This document shows, piece after piece, positions 1 through 8,900 of a stretch of 42,352 nt of DNA (positions are counted from its first letter, which is position 1; each line of letters begins with the position of its first letter). Origin of the DNA: Pseudomonadota bacterium. GTDB taxonomy: Bacteria; Pseudomonadota; Alphaproteobacteria; Acetobacterales; Acetobacteraceae. The stretch is from contig JAJZCG010000012.1 of NCBI GenBank assembly GCA_021846225.1, positions 1 through 42,352 of the forward strand, written 5' to 3'. Below the pieces are notes generated by a model. It was given only the letters and a program-made list of their open reading frames with translations, was not told the origin of the DNA and ran no database searches. The position numbers were made by a program, and so were the translations under genes.

Positions 1-121
1 TCAGCAAGCTCAAGCAGTTCAGACGGGTGGCAACACGCTTCGAGAAAACCGCACAAAACTACCGGGCCGTCGTCACACTCGCCGCAATCGTCCTATGGCT
101 AAGGTAAGTGTCCACACCTCC
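1..121 (+). mobile_element. right end of an IS5-family insertion sequence (partial)
   Basis: The window opens inside an insertion sequence. The last transposase codons are followed 1 base after the stop by a probable terminal-repeat sequence ending GTGTCCACACCTCC at 108-121. The next bases, TAG at 122-124, could be part of a target duplication of the TNA/CTAG kind used by IS5 relatives. The left end lies outside, so neither terminal repeat nor target duplication can be verified here. It sits immediately beside the 3' end of the catechol operon and against a copy of the structured repeat described at 22946 and 31065. Confidence 0.7.
3..107 (+). CDS. IS5-family transposase, C-terminal end (partial)
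   Basis: Open from the window edge to a TAA at 105-107. The 34 visible residues, ending in VTLAAIVLWLR, include KQFRRVATRFEKTA. This is the typical tail of IS5-family DDE transposases, in which a basic KxFRRxATRxxKT stretch is followed by a hydrophobic LAAxxxWL end. The catalytic DDE residues lie upstream, outside the window. Whether the full copy is intact cannot be seen. Confidence 0.75.
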   Translation, partial: SKLKQFRRVATRFEKTAQNYRAVVTLAAIVLWLR

Positions 122-123
122 TA

Positions 124-169
124 GAGCCTGATCGTTTGAGGTTGGCGCGCGCTAGCCGGGCGGCTTGCC
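124..169 (+). repeat. structured palindromic repeat, copy 0 (decayed)
   Basis: Positions 124-144 match the start of the tandem copies at 22946 and 23015: GAGCCTGATCGTTTGAGG here against GAGTCTGATCGTTTGAGG there, followed by TTG. The following arm keeps the order arm, GNNA loop (GCTA), arm, CGGC, but several stem pairs are broken. It lies directly after the IS end, and its 3' half overlaps, antisense, the last codons of the tautomerase gene. Confidence 0.55.
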
Positions 170-343
170 TTTAAGGACGCCACCGGCGGCAAAATGCCAT
201 GGCGGAACCTCACGGATGATAACCCGGACCGCATCGCGCGGGGCGCTGATCGTCTCCATCAGCGCGACCGTGACTTTCTCGACCATGGCTTCCTTGGCCG
301 CGAAGCTGCGGCCTTCCATCATGGTAATTTCAACGATCGGCAT
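152..343 (-). CDS. xylH: 4-oxalocrotonate tautomerase (2-hydroxymuconate tautomerase)
   Basis: Isomerises 2-hydroxymuconate to 2-oxo-3-hexenedioate in the 4-oxalocrotonate branch of catechol meta-cleavage; the family works as a cytoplasmic hexamer. The 63-residue product gives 62 residues after Met removal, exactly the family length. In mature numbering the catalytic Pro1, Arg11 (EGR), Arg39 (VRVII) and Phe50 are all present. A GGGAGG ribosome site precedes the ATG. It is the last gene of the operon, 11 bases after xylI. Its final codons overlap, antisense, the decayed repeat copy at 124-169, and the IS end lies about 30 bases beyond its stop. The family assignment is firm; the symbol follows the TOL/dmp (xylH/dmpI) convention. 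Confidence 0.93.
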   Translation of the reverse strand: MPIVEITMMEGRSFAAKEAMVEKVTVALMETISAPRDAVRVIIREVPPWHFAAGGVLKGKPPG

Positions 344-354
344 TACGGCCTCCC

Positions 355-1125
355 TTAAGCGGTTACGTTGAAGGACACGGCGCCCAGATTCTGGAAGCTG
401 GTGCGCACGAAATCGCCCGGGGTGAGCGCATGGGCCGCGGTGGCGCCCCCGGCCAGCACGATGTCGCCCGGCTCCAGGCGCTCGCCAACGCTGCCGATGA
501 GACGCGCGGCGCAGACCAGCGAGCGGATCGGATTGCCCAAAATCGCCGCGGTGGAACCGATTTGCACCGGGCGGCCGTTAAGCTCCATGATGATGCCAAG
601 GTTGGAGACATCAGTGGAAGGCTTGGCCCAGGCGCCGAGGTAGAAGCCCGAGGAGGAGGAGTTGTCGGCGATCACGTCAGCCAGTGCGAATTTGAAATTT
701 CTGTAGCGGCTGTCAATGATCTCCATTGCCGGGGCAATGGCTTCCACCGCGTCCAGCGCTTCGGCAAGCGAGACGTTGCCCGATAGCGGTTTGCGCATGA
801 TGTAGGCGATTTCGGGCTCGACGCGCGGATGCGTGTAGCGCGCATGGGACATCTCACCGCCTTCCTCAAGGCGCATCGCGTCCGTCAAACGGCCCCAGAT
901 GACCTCGGCAACCCCCATTTGCTGCATTTTCGCGCGCGAGGTGAGGCCCATTTTGTAGCCCACGCGGCGCTCGCCGCGCGCCCAGCGCCGGGCCACCGAG
1001 AGCGCCTGGATGGCGTAGGCATCCGCCACCGGGAGATTTGGATAGGTATCGGTGAGCTGCGGCACGGCGGTGGCGGTGCGCGCGGCTTCGTCGAGGCCTG
1101 CCGCCAGTTCGGAAAGATTGGTCAT
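355..1125 (-). CDS. xylI: 2-oxo-3-hexenedioate decarboxylase (4-oxalocrotonate decarboxylase)
   Basis: Decarboxylates 2-oxo-3-hexenedioate to 2-hydroxypenta-2,4-dienoate; in known systems it works in a complex with the hydratase encoded next door. The 256-residue protein belongs to the fumarylacetoacetase-like hydratase/decarboxylase family. It shows GYKMGLTSRAKMQQMGV near residue 60, the metal-ligand region PRVEPEIAY near 105 and PAMEIIDSRYRNFKF near 135-150. The DSRYRNF form and the K-M-Q-Q-M stretch are decarboxylase-like, distinguishing it from the hydratase paralogue upstream, where the equivalent segment is [11 protein letters not shown]. It lies 33 bases downstream of xylJ and 11 bases upstream of xylH. 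Assigning decarboxylase versus hydratase between the two paralogues rests on these motifs and gene order. Confidence 0.85.
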   Translation of the reverse strand: MTNLSELAAGLDEAARTATAVPQLTDTYPNLPVADAYAIQALSVARRWARGERRVGYKMGLTSRAKMQQMGVAEVIWGRLTDAMRLEEGGEMSHARYTHPRVEPEIAYIMRKPLSGNVSLAEALDAVEAIAPAMEIIDSRYRNFKFALADVIADNSSSSGFYLGAWAKPSTDVSNLGIIMELNGRPVQIGSTAAILGNPIRSLVCAARLIGSVGERLEPGDIVLAGGATAAHALTPGDFVRTSFQNLGAVSFNVTA

Positions 1126-1158
1126 GTTACTGCCTCGCGGAGTTTGAAGTGGCCATGA

Positions 1159-1965
1159 TTATTCGTTTGCAAAAGCGGCGCGCACGGCGCCGAGGCCCTC
1201 GATGCGTACATCGAACACATCACCCGGCTGGACGCTGACCATCGGCCCCAGTGCGCCGGAGAGAATGGTATCGCCCGCGCGCAATGGATGACCGGCGCGC
1301 GCCATCACCTGCGCCAGCCAGAGCGCCGCGTTCAGCGGTGAACCCAGGCAGGCCGCGCCCGCGCCGACCGAGACGGGCTCGCCGGATTTTTCCATGACCA
1401 TGCCGCACAGCCGCGGGTCAAAGTCTTGCAGGCGCACCGGGCGCGAGCCCAGCACATAGAGGCCGGAGGACGCGTTGTCAGCGATGGTGTCGGTGATTTT
1501 TATGTCCCAGTTCTGGACGCGCGAACCAACGATTTCCACGGCGGGGACGGCATATTCGATGGCGCGGAAGAGATCCGCCACCGTGAGTTGCTCATGCATG
1601 AGATCGCGCCCCAGCACGAAAGCAATCTCAGCTTCGACCTTGGGCTGCAGGACATCGGCCAGCGATACGTCCTGCGCCTCGCCGCGCGCCATGTCGGCGA
1701 AGAGCATTCCGTAATCAGGCTGGCTGACGCCCAGCTGCTTCTGCACGGCAACCGAGGTGAGGCCGATCTTGCGGCCTGCCAGGCGGCGGCCGGCGGCAAG
1801 CGCGCGCTGCGTGTTGAGTTCCTGCACCGCGTAGGCCCCGGCGACATCGCCCTCGGCCAGGAGCGTGCGTACCGGAGCGCAAGGCGTGCCGCTGCGCGCC
1901 GCCTCGAACAACAGATCGGCGGCGGTGCGGATGGCATCCGCCGTGGATTTTGAAGATATGCTCAT
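1159..1965 (-). CDS. xylJ: 2-oxopent-4-enoate (2-keto-4-pentenoate) hydratase
   Basis: Adds water to 2-hydroxypenta-2,4-dienoate to give 4-hydroxy-2-oxovalerate. The 268-residue protein, starting [10 protein letters not shown], shows the family motifs [32 protein letters not shown] (acidic metal ligands) and [13 protein letters not shown]. The reading frame stays open further upstream to 2094, but that extension has no family similarity and would overlap the dehydrogenase gene by over 100 bases. The ATG at 1965 leaves a natural gap of 16 bases after xylG and gives the usual family length of about 260. With the decarboxylase it probably forms the hydratase-decarboxylase complex known from the dmp/xyl pathways. 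Confidence 0.87.
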   Translation of the reverse strand: MSISSKSTADAIRTAADLLFEAARSGTPCAPVRTLLAEGDVAGAYAVQELNTQRALAAGRRLAGRKIGLTSVAVQKQLGVSQPDYGMLFADMARGEAQDVSLADVLQPKVEAEIAFVLGRDLMHEQLTVADLFRAIEYAVPAVEIVGSRVQNWDIKITDTIADNASSGLYVLGSRPVRLQDFDPRLCGMVMEKSGEPVSVGAGAACLGSPLNAALWLAQVMARAGHPLRAGDTILSGALGPMVSVQPGDVFDVRIEGLGAVRAAFANE

Positions 1966-1981
1966 AATTGTTGTTCCGCTC

Positions 1982-3466
1982 TCAGAGTTTGACGCAGACG
2001 TTAGTGATTTCGGTGTAAAACTCAAGCGAGTGCACCCCGCCCTCGCGGCCGATGCCTGACGCTTTCGCCCCGCCGAAGGCTGTACGCAGATCACGCAGGA
2101 ACCAGGAATTCACCCAGCAGATGCCAACCTCCATGCGGCCCGCGACGCGATGCGCGCGCGAGAGATTTTCCGTCCATACCGAAGCGGCCAGGCCGTAGGG
2201 CGTTGCGTTGGCGAGGCGGATGGCCTCCTCCTCGGTATCGAAGGGGCGGATATGGCAGCAGGGGCCAAAAATTTCCTCATTGACCACCGAGGCATCGTCC
2301 GGCAGGCCGGTCCAGATCGTCGGCTGGACCCAGGCGCCGCCGGCGAGTTCGTCCGGCATGTGCGGTACGCCGCCGCCGGTGATGATGGTAGCCCCCTCCT
2401 CAACGGCCCGGGCGTAGTAGGAGAGCACCTTTTTGCGATGCTGCTCGCTGACCAGCGGGCCGAGATTGGCGGCAGGATCTTCCGGGCTGCCGAATTTTAA
2501 ACCCTCGGCGCCCTGCTTCAGCCGGGCGACGAATTCATCAAAAATCGGGCGCTCGACATAAATCCGCTCGGTGCCGAGACAGACCTGACCGCAATTGGCG
2601 AAGGCCGAGCGCATGGTGCCCTCGATCGCCTTGTCCAGATCGGCATCGGCGAAAACCAGCGCGGGGTTTTTGCCGCCCAGCTCGAGCGAGACCGGGCGCA
2701 CGCCGCGCGCGGCTTCGCGCATCAGCGCCTCGCCGCTGCGGGTGGAGCCGGTGAAAGTGATGCCGTTGACGCCGGGGTGCTGGGTTAAGAATTCACCCGC
2801 CGAATTGCCCCCGAAGCCGTGCACGACATTGTAAACGCCCTTGGGCACGCCTACAGAATTCATCACCTCGCCAAGCAGCGTGGCGGTAAGGGGCGTCGCC
2901 TCGGAGGGCTTGACGACGACGGTGTTGCCCAGCGCCAGCGCCGGGCCCACCTTCCAGGTCATCAGCAGCAGCGGCAGGTTCCAGGGCGAGATGACCGCGA
3001 TGACGCCACGCGGGCGGCGCAGCGCGTAGTTCATCGCGCCATTGCCATCAGGCGTGGGCGTGGTGAAACATTCGGTGGATACGGTTTTCGCGACATCTGT
3101 GAACATCGTGAAGTTGGCCGCGCCACGGGGGATATCAATATGCGAGGCGAGGCTTGCCGGTTTGCCGGTATCCAGACATTCAGCAGCCAGGAATTCATCA
3201 AAGCGGCGGTTGATCTCGGCGGCGACCTTGCCCAGCAGGGCTGAGCGCTCGTTCAGCGACATCCGGCCCCAGGGGCCCTCCAGCGCGGCGCGCGCGGCTT
3301 TTACCGCCGCGTCGATCTCGGCACGCCCGCCCTCGGGCACGGCGCCGATACGCGAACCGTCAACAGGGCAGATGTTATCGTAGAATTTGCCGGTGCCGCC
3401 TTGTGTGAAGGCACCATCGATGAAATGCGCCGCATCGCGGCGGGCAGCGGATAATGAGAAGGTCAT
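1982..3466 (-). CDS. xylG: 2-hydroxymuconic semialdehyde dehydrogenase
   Basis: NAD-dependent aldehyde dehydrogenase oxidising the ring-cleavage product 2-hydroxymuconic semialdehyde to 2-hydroxymuconate. The 494-residue protein has the cofactor-binding [18 protein letters not shown] region, the general-base motif [12 protein letters not shown], the catalytic cysteine in [17 protein letters not shown] and the C-terminal [12 protein letters not shown] motif. A longer frame starts at 3490, but the ATG at 3466 is preceded by AAGGGA at a proper distance and gives the family length (DmpC about 486). Its position between the extradiol dioxygenase and the hydratase matches dmp/xyl gene order. It lies 20 bases after the DUF336 gene. 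Confidence 0.92.
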   Translation of the reverse strand: MTFSLSAARRDAAHFIDGAFTQGGTGKFYDNICPVDGSRIGAVPEGGRAEIDAAVKAARAALEGPWGRMSLNERSALLGKVAAEINRRFDEFLAAECLDTGKPASLASHIDIPRGAANFTMFTDVAKTVSTECFTTPTPDGNGAMNYALRRPRGVIAVISPWNLPLLLMTWKVGPALALGNTVVVKPSEATPLTATLLGEVMNSVGVPKGVYNVVHGFGGNSAGEFLTQHPGVNGITFTGSTRSGEALMREAARGVRPVSLELGGKNPALVFADADLDKAIEGTMRSAFANCGQVCLGTERIYVERPIFDEFVARLKQGAEGLKFGSPEDPAANLGPLVSEQHRKKVLSYYARAVEEGATIITGGGVPHMPDELAGGAWVQPTIWTGLPDDASVVNEEIFGPCCHIRPFDTEEEAIRLANATPYGLAASVWTENLSRAHRVAGRMEVGICWVNSWFLRDLRTAFGGAKASGIGREGGVHSLEFYTEITNVCVKL

Positions 3467-3486
3467 GAAAGATTGGTCCCTTATAA

Positions 3487-3912
3487 TCAATCCAGGCCAA
3501 GCGCGCGCAGACCGGCCGCGGCACCGGCGCGGTCGTCATCCTCAGAACCGCCGGAAACGCCGATTCCGCCTATGATGTTGCCATTTTGCCGAAGCGGCGC
3601 GCCGCCCCCGAACAGCACCACGCCGGGGCGCAGCGCCAGCCCTTCGCGCACCACTTCACGCTGCGAGAGGGCTTTGCACAGATCATCCGTGGAGGCGCCG
3701 AAAATCGCCGCGGTCCATGCCTTGTCACGGGCGATATCCACCGAGGCGGCGAACGCGCCATCAGCGCGCAGGCAAGCCACAAGCGCCCCGCCGGGGTCCA
3801 CCACGCAAGCCACCACGGCAACCCCGCGCGATGCGGCATCGGCCACCGCGGCCTGCACGGCATGCAGCGCGGCGGCGGAAGTGATGGTGACAGTTGAACG
3901 GGAAATGTCCAT
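3487..3912 (-). CDS. GlcG/HbpS-family (DUF336) protein in catechol operon
   Basis: A 141-residue small alpha/beta protein of the GlcG/HbpS (DUF336) family. Visible signatures are a helix rich in Ala (AALHAVQAAVADAASRG), the strand VAVVACVVDPGGALVACLRADGA, DKAWTAAIFGAST and the glycine-rich end NIIGGIGVSGGSEDDDRAGAAAGL. Relatives include the haem-binding HbpS of Streptomyces and GlcG of the glycolate locus; members recur in aromatic-degradation operons with no settled role. It lies between the dioxygenase (19 bases) and the dehydrogenase (20 bases), so it is surely cotranscribed. No signal peptide is obvious. A role in haem/iron handling or in protecting the Fe(II) dioxygenase is only a guess. 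Confidence 0.8.
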   Translation of the reverse strand: MDISRSTVTITSAAALHAVQAAVADAASRGVAVVACVVDPGGALVACLRADGAFAASVDIARDKAWTAAIFGASTDDLCKALSQREVVREGLALRPGVVLFGGGAPLRQNGNIIGGIGVSGGSEDDDRAGAAAGLRALGLD

Positions 3913-3931
3913 GGCGGAGCGCTGTCTTGTT

Positions 3932-4852
3932 TCAGGTTACAACAGAGAGGAACGCTTCGTTAAGAACGCGCTCGTAATAGAAAATGCCTTTGCCGATCTG
4001 GGTTTCGTCCCAGGTGCGGGTCGGGTTGTCCGGGTAGTAGGTATAGCCGCCCGCGAAAACCTCATCACGGTTGCCGGAGGGGTCGAAGAAGTAGATGGTC
4101 TGGCCGCGCGTGATGCCGTGGCGGGTCGGCCCGATATCGATGGAAATATCAAAATGGGTCAGGATGTCCGCGGCGTGGCCGATGCTGTCCCAGTTTTCCA
4201 GCTCGAAGGAAACGTGATGCAGCTTGTTCGGCTCTGCGTGATTGACGAAGGCGATGTCATGCGCCTTCATGCCGCAGGTGAGCCAGATGGCAAGGAGGCC
4301 GCCTGGGGTATCAACCCGCTCGGCGCAGCGGAAATCCAGAACCTTCGTGAAAAAGTCAAGGTTTTCTTCGATCTTCGGGCCGTACAGAAGGGCGTGGTCA
4401 AAACGGTTGGCTTGCATGCCGTGCGGCTCGCTCACCCAGATGTTCGGGTTATGCGTCAGCGGCTTCGGCTCGGACTGCTCGGCATGGGCGTAAAGCTCGA
4501 TCCGGTGGCCGGAAGCGATGGTGAAGCCGATGCGCCGGCCGATGCCGGGCTGCTCGCCAGCGGCGACGTGATCCACCGGATAGCCGTATTCTACAATGCG
4601 CTTCTCGAAGGAATCCAGATCCGAATCTTCCAGCACCTTGAAGGCCATCAGGTCAACGCCGGGGGCATCCGCCTTGCGCAGGACGATGCTGTGGTGGTCG
4701 AACTCATCGGCAGCCTTCAGGTACATCCGGCCGTCCGTACCCTCCGTTACCCGGTTGAGGCCGATACGCTTGATGTAATGCTCGACCGCTGATTGCATGT
4801 CGAGCACGCGGAGCTGAATAAAGCCGGGACGCAGAACGCCGGTATGGGCCAT
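3932..4852 (-). CDS. xylE: catechol 2,3-dioxygenase
   Basis: Extradiol ring cleavage of catechol to 2-hydroxymuconic semialdehyde, Fe(II)-dependent. At 306 residues it is collinear with Pseudomonas XylE/DmpB (307). The three iron ligands fall in conserved settings: His153 (RFDHALLYG), His213 (LHHVSFELE) and Glu264 (GNRDEVFAGG). The signature GPTRHGITRGQTIYFFDPSGNR is also present. The start ATG has AGGAGG upstream (complement of 4860-4865) at ideal spacing. It is the first gene of the minus-strand operon, and a consensus-like sigma-70 promoter lies at 4989-5017. No XylT/DmpQ-type ferredoxin, which reactivates the iron in several systems, is found nearby. Confidence 0.95.
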   Translation of the reverse strand: MAHTGVLRPGFIQLRVLDMQSAVEHYIKRIGLNRVTEGTDGRMYLKAADEFDHHSIVLRKADAPGVDLMAFKVLEDSDLDSFEKRIVEYGYPVDHVAAGEQPGIGRRIGFTIASGHRIELYAHAEQSEPKPLTHNPNIWVSEPHGMQANRFDHALLYGPKIEENLDFFTKVLDFRCAERVDTPGGLLAIWLTCGMKAHDIAFVNHAEPNKLHHVSFELENWDSIGHAADILTHFDISIDIGPTRHGITRGQTIYFFDPSGNRDEVFAGGYTYYPDNPTRTWDETQIGKGIFYYERVLNEAFLSVVT

Positions 4853-4988
4853 CGGTAATCCTCCTTGGTTGCGGTGGCGGCCTTTCCGGCAGCCATTCCT
4901 GAAAGCGGTAGACTTAAAGCGGAAGCGTGAGATCGGTTATTATGAGGCCGGTGGCTGCGGCAACGCCGCCGCTCCAGCCATGCCGAGG

Positions 4989-5017
4989 GTGATATTCCTG
5001 GCGCCGGGGACTGTCAA
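4989..5017 (-). promoter_or_regulatory. predicted sigma-70 promoter of the catechol operon
   Basis: On the minus strand a perfect -35 TTGACA (plus 5012-5017) is followed after exactly 17 bases by TATCAC (4989-4994) as a -10, four of six matches. This would start the transcript about 130 bases before xylE. The -35 overlaps one arm of the inverted repeat at 5016-5057 and the predicted promoter of the divergent GntR gene, so binding of a repressor there could control both directions. Confidence 0.55.
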
Positions 5018-5042
5018 CAATAATTTCGAGATTTTTTATAAA
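5014..5042 (+). promoter_or_regulatory. predicted promoter of the GntR-family gene
   Basis: TCAACA (5014-5019) and TATAAA (5037-5042) are separated by 17 bases, giving a weak -35 with a good -10 in an unusually AT-rich stretch. It overlaps the minus-strand catechol promoter, the usual layout for a divergent, autoregulated regulator. Confidence 0.35.
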
Positions 5043-5057
5043 TTCGGTAAAATTGTT
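5016..5057. promoter_or_regulatory. candidate GntR operator: inverted repeat
   Basis: Arms AACAAT (5016-5021) and ATTGTT (5052-5057) are inverted copies about 30 bases apart, with AATTT...AAATT nested between them. The element sits in the AT-rich core of the divergent intergenic region and covers the -35 of the catechol promoter. Assigning it to the adjacent GntR regulator is inference from position and symmetry. Confidence 0.35.
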
Positions 5058-5184
5058 ATTTTCATTTATATTCCGAAGCCGCTATCATGAGGTAAATGTT
5101 GCGATTTATCAGGCCGGCCGCCCAGCCCCCGCGGTTCTGGCCGGCGTGGAAAAGCATTCGGAGGATGACTGGATATGGATATTT

Positions 5185-5907
5185 ATGGATACTAATGCAG
5201 CCCCCAATGTGACAGCAGCGGCCTTGGCGCCGCCCAAACCGGTTGCCGCGCGCAGCTTGGTGGAAGCGGCACATGAGGCGATCCGCCATGAAATTCTCAC
5301 CGGAGGGCTGGCGCCGGGAGAGAAATTGCGATTCGAGATGCTGCGTAAGCGCTTTGGCTTTGGCGCCAGCACGCTGCGCGAGGCGCTGACGCGGCTGGTA
5401 GGGGAAGCGCTGGTTACCTCCGAGGAGCAGAAGGGGTTCCGGGTTGCGCCAGTCTCGCTGGAGGATCTCGCCGACCTGACCCGCACACGCAAGTTCATTG
5501 AACTGGAGGCGCTGCGCGAGTCTATCCTGAATGGTGATGACGCATGGGAGGGCCGCCTGGTTTCCGCCTTCCACCGGCTTTCAAAGGTGGAGGCAAAGCT
5601 AAGCTCCGGGCCTGAGTTGCAGCAGGATGAATTCGAGCACCGCAACAATGAATTTCACCATGCGCTGATCAGCGCCTGCCCTTCGCGCTGGCTGCACCAT
5701 CTGCACGGGATATTGTATCAGCAGTCGGAGCGCTATCGCCGTATCTCGCTGGTGAACCGGGTTGTGCCCCGCGATGTTCATGCCGAGCACAAGGCGATGT
5801 TTGACGCCGCGCTCGCGCGCAATGTGGAATTGGCCTGCCAGGTTGCGGGCGAGCATATCGAACGGACGCTCTCCGTGATGGCCAAGGTACTGACCGCGGG
5901 AAGATGA
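5185..5907 (+). CDS. GntR-family (FadR subfamily) transcriptional regulator
   Basis: A 240-residue protein with an N-terminal winged helix-turn-helix (about residues 25-90: HEAIRHEILTGGLAPGEKL, then FGFGASTLREALTRLVGEAL) and a helical FCD ligand-binding domain. In the latter, EFEHRNNEFHHALISAC and HAEHKAMFDAALARN carry the conserved acidic/His metal-ligand positions. The frame is open upstream to 5053, but only the ATG at 5185 precedes the conserved domain; its ribosome site is weak, so the start is uncertain. It is divergent from the catechol operon and most likely its repressor or activator, responding to a pathway acid. That is inference from position; no effector can be read from sequence. 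Confidence 0.85.
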   Translation: MDTNAAPNVTAAALAPPKPVAARSLVEAAHEAIRHEILTGGLAPGEKLRFEMLRKRFGFGASTLREALTRLVGEALVTSEEQKGFRVAPVSLEDLADLTRTRKFIELEALRESILNGDDAWEGRLVSAFHRLSKVEAKLSSGPELQQDEFEHRNNEFHHALISACPSRWLHHLHGILYQQSERYRRISLVNRVVPRDVHAEHKAMFDAALARNVELACQVAGEHIERTLSVMAKVLTAGR

Positions 5908-5919
5908 CCCCGGGCGGTT

Positions 5920-5945
5920 GCGCGCCAGCGCGGCGGGCGGCGCGC
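5920..5945. terminator. hairpin between convergent gntR and glgX/malQ
   Basis: GCGCGCC (5920-5926) pairs with GGCGCGC (5939-5945) across a 12-base loop, in the 43-base gap between two convergent stops. There is no T-run on either side, so it is at best a bidirectional weak terminator or a stability hairpin. Confidence 0.3.
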
Positions 5946-5950
5946 ATGTG

Positions 5951-8900
5951 TTAACCGCTCTCGCGGGCGCGCAATGCCTGCAGGCTGAGCCGTGCCCTCT
6001 CGGTGGCAAACAGCTCAGCCGCCGTGAAGGGAAGGCGGTGGCGCCAGTTTGGCCGTTCCAGATTTGTACCAGGCAGATTCTGGCTGATGGTTTCCCCCGC
6101 GAGGTCCTCCGCCTGGACCATGAGCAGAGCCGAGGGCGCGCGGGCGAGCCATTCGTGAATCGCTGCGAGCATGGCCGGGGATAATGCCTCGCTCTCAGCT
6201 TCGGGGAACACGATGCCCGCAGCCGCGAGCGCGCGGCGCAATGCCTGCTTCTCACGCTGGCGAAGGCCTTGCTGGGCGAGGCTGGCCGCCGCATCGATCA
6301 GGCCAAGCGCGTGACGCTCCGCAATGTCGCTCCCCTGCCACCAGCCCGCGAGCGGCGGCAGGTCATGCGTTGCGGCGCAGGCCAGCGCGGCGGGCGGATA
6401 CAAGCGCGGCGCGATGAAGTCTTCCGCCGTGCGCTCGAGCATCATCACACGATAGCTGAGCACGCCGGCAGCCGCCAAGGTCTCGCGCAGCCCATCCGGT
6501 ACCGTGCCGAGATCCTCGCCGACGATCAGGCATTTCGCTTTTTGGCTTTCCAGGCTGAGATGGCCGGTGAGCGTTGCGAGCGGATAATGGACATAAGCGC
6601 CATCGCGCGCGCGCCCGCCTTCTGGAATCCAAAAAAGTCTGGAGAGGCCTAGTGCGTGATCAATCCGCAAAGCTGCCGCATGGCGCATGTTGGCGGCGGC
6701 GGCGGCGCGGAAGGAGGCGAAGTTCGTGCGCTGCCAGGCCAGGGGATCGGGCGGCGGCAGGTTCCACATCTGGCCCTCCGGCCCCAAAGGGTCCGGTGGG
6801 GCGCCAATGGAGACGCCGCTGGCAAATGTATCGGCATTGGCCCAGGCTTCCGCGCCGTCCGGCGCGCAGCCGACGGCAAGATCCCGGTACAACCCCAGCG
6901 CCAGACCAGCGCCACGCGCGGCGGCGGCCGCGGCGCTCAACTGGAGGTCACACAAAAATTGCAGAAAAATAGCATAACGATGCTGTTCCGGATGGCGCTG
7001 CGCCAATTCGCGCACCTGCGAAGAGGCTGCATCGCGCAGCACGGATGGCCAGCACTGCCAGGAAACCCCCGGGAAAAGCCCGCTTATGACCTGAAAGTTC
7101 GCGAACTGTGCGAGTTGTTCACCACCATCGGCAATGAAACGCTCAAACGTCTGGACCACCGGGTGGTTGGGACGAATCCGCGCCGCGGCTTCAAAACCAT
7201 TGAAAAGATTTTGAAGAAATCTGGATTTCTCAAGCCAGATGGCCGGATAGTCGAGACTCTCGCACGGGGGGATGCGTGGCGCGGCCGTAAAGCCCGGGAT
7301 ATCGTGCAAGGCATCGAGCGCCAAGTGGATCGGGTCGAGGTAGCGGCGGTCCGACGGATGATAAGGGCTTGCACGATCACGCTCGGCCGGAAACAGCATG
7401 TGCAGCGGTTGAATGCCAAGCAGCGCCGCGCCATGCTGCCCGGCAAGGGATGCAAACTGCGCGAGGGCGGAAAAATCGCCGATGCCGGAGTCACCCGTAC
7501 GGCGCAACGAATAGCTTTGCACGGAGATGCCAAAGTGTTGGGCCGGCCATGTATCCGGAAGATGGCAGCGGCGGGGTGCGGCCGTAAGATGGCAGATAAT
7601 ATCACGCCTATTTTCAAAGAAGGCAGTATAGTGCCCTGCTTCAAGGGGCGGCAGAGGCAGGCTTAAAACCCGCAGCACACGGCCCAGGGAGTCAGCCGAT
7701 GGGGCGTGGGCGCGCCAGCGTGGCGCCAGCGTGGCGGCCAGATTGCCGGAAGCATCACGCAAGAGCAACGCCGCGAGCGGAAAGGCATCCGCCGGGGCGC
7801 GCATTACCGGCAGCATGGAGGCTTCGCCCGCGTAGACCATGTGGACTTCAGGCAGCAAGCGGGTTGTACGGGAGGCGAGGGTTTGCGTCAGGCTGTCCCA
7901 CGCCTGCGACTGTGTTGCTACGTCAATTTTCATTGCAGAGAGCAAGGCGCGTTGCGTTTCCTCGCTGACGATATGACGGTTGCCCGCAATATCCCACCAT
8001 TCAGGCGCAATGCCCACGGCGCCGGAAAGCCGCGCCAGCAGATGCGAATCTGGCTGGCGGGTGAAGCGCGGTTGCGCCGGTTGTTCAACGTACAGCGCGA
8101 GCGAGCGCGCAGGCAAACTCATATCATCCTGGCTGATGGCTGGATCGGTGGAGAGTACGCGCCGCCAGAGAAAATTTCTACGTACCTCAGGCAGACTCAA
8201 GGGTTCATGAGAGTACCCGCGATTGATGGCCACGGCCACGCGGTTGGCATCCCCGCCCGCAACGTCCACACTGAAAACAGCGACAAGCGTGGCGTCATCT
8301 GGATTATTCCATTCAGCATCGCCACGAAGCGGAGCCCGCGCGCTTCGCCACTCGACATCAGGCAGGCCGGATTCAGCGGATACGCCGCCTGTTAAAAACA
8401 GCTCAGCACGCAAGGCCGGATGCGCGCGGCGAAGCGCGATCAGATCACGCGTGAAGGCAATGAGGGCAGGGTCAGCCTGCGCCCAGTCGAGCCAGGTGAG
8501 AGGATTATCCTGTGCGTAGGCATTGTTATTTCCATGCTGGGTGATGCCAAGTTCGGCGCCCATTGAGAGCATGGGCGTGCCGCGCGAGAGTAGCAAGGTG
8601 GCCAGCAGATTACGTTGGTCGCGCGCGCGCGCGCTGAGGCAGGGTTCATCGTCACACGGGCCTTCATACCCATGATTCCAGGAAAAATTGTTATCCGTGC
8701 CGTCCCTGTTAGATTCGCCGTTGGCAGCGTTATGCTTGTGCGCGTAGCTGACAAGGTCTGCCAGCGTAAAACCATCATGCGCGGTGATGAAGTTGATGGA
8801 GCGGGAAGCGAAATGTTTGCCGGCGAAGATGTCAGCCGAGCCCGCCAGCCTTGTTGCCAGTGCGCCACGCAGGCCTTCATCGCCGCGCCAGAAGCGCCGC

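Noticed and set aside
3473-4792. 439-codon plus-strand frame through the DUF336 and xylE genes
   Set aside because: Spans two certain minus-strand genes and shows no family similarity.
5165-5212. 15-codon upstream frame (starts MTGYGYL) just before the GntR start, with GGAGG adjoining its ATG
   Set aside because: GGAGG touches the ATG with no spacer, so initiation there is doubtful; noted only as a possible reason for the weak ribosome site of the regulator.
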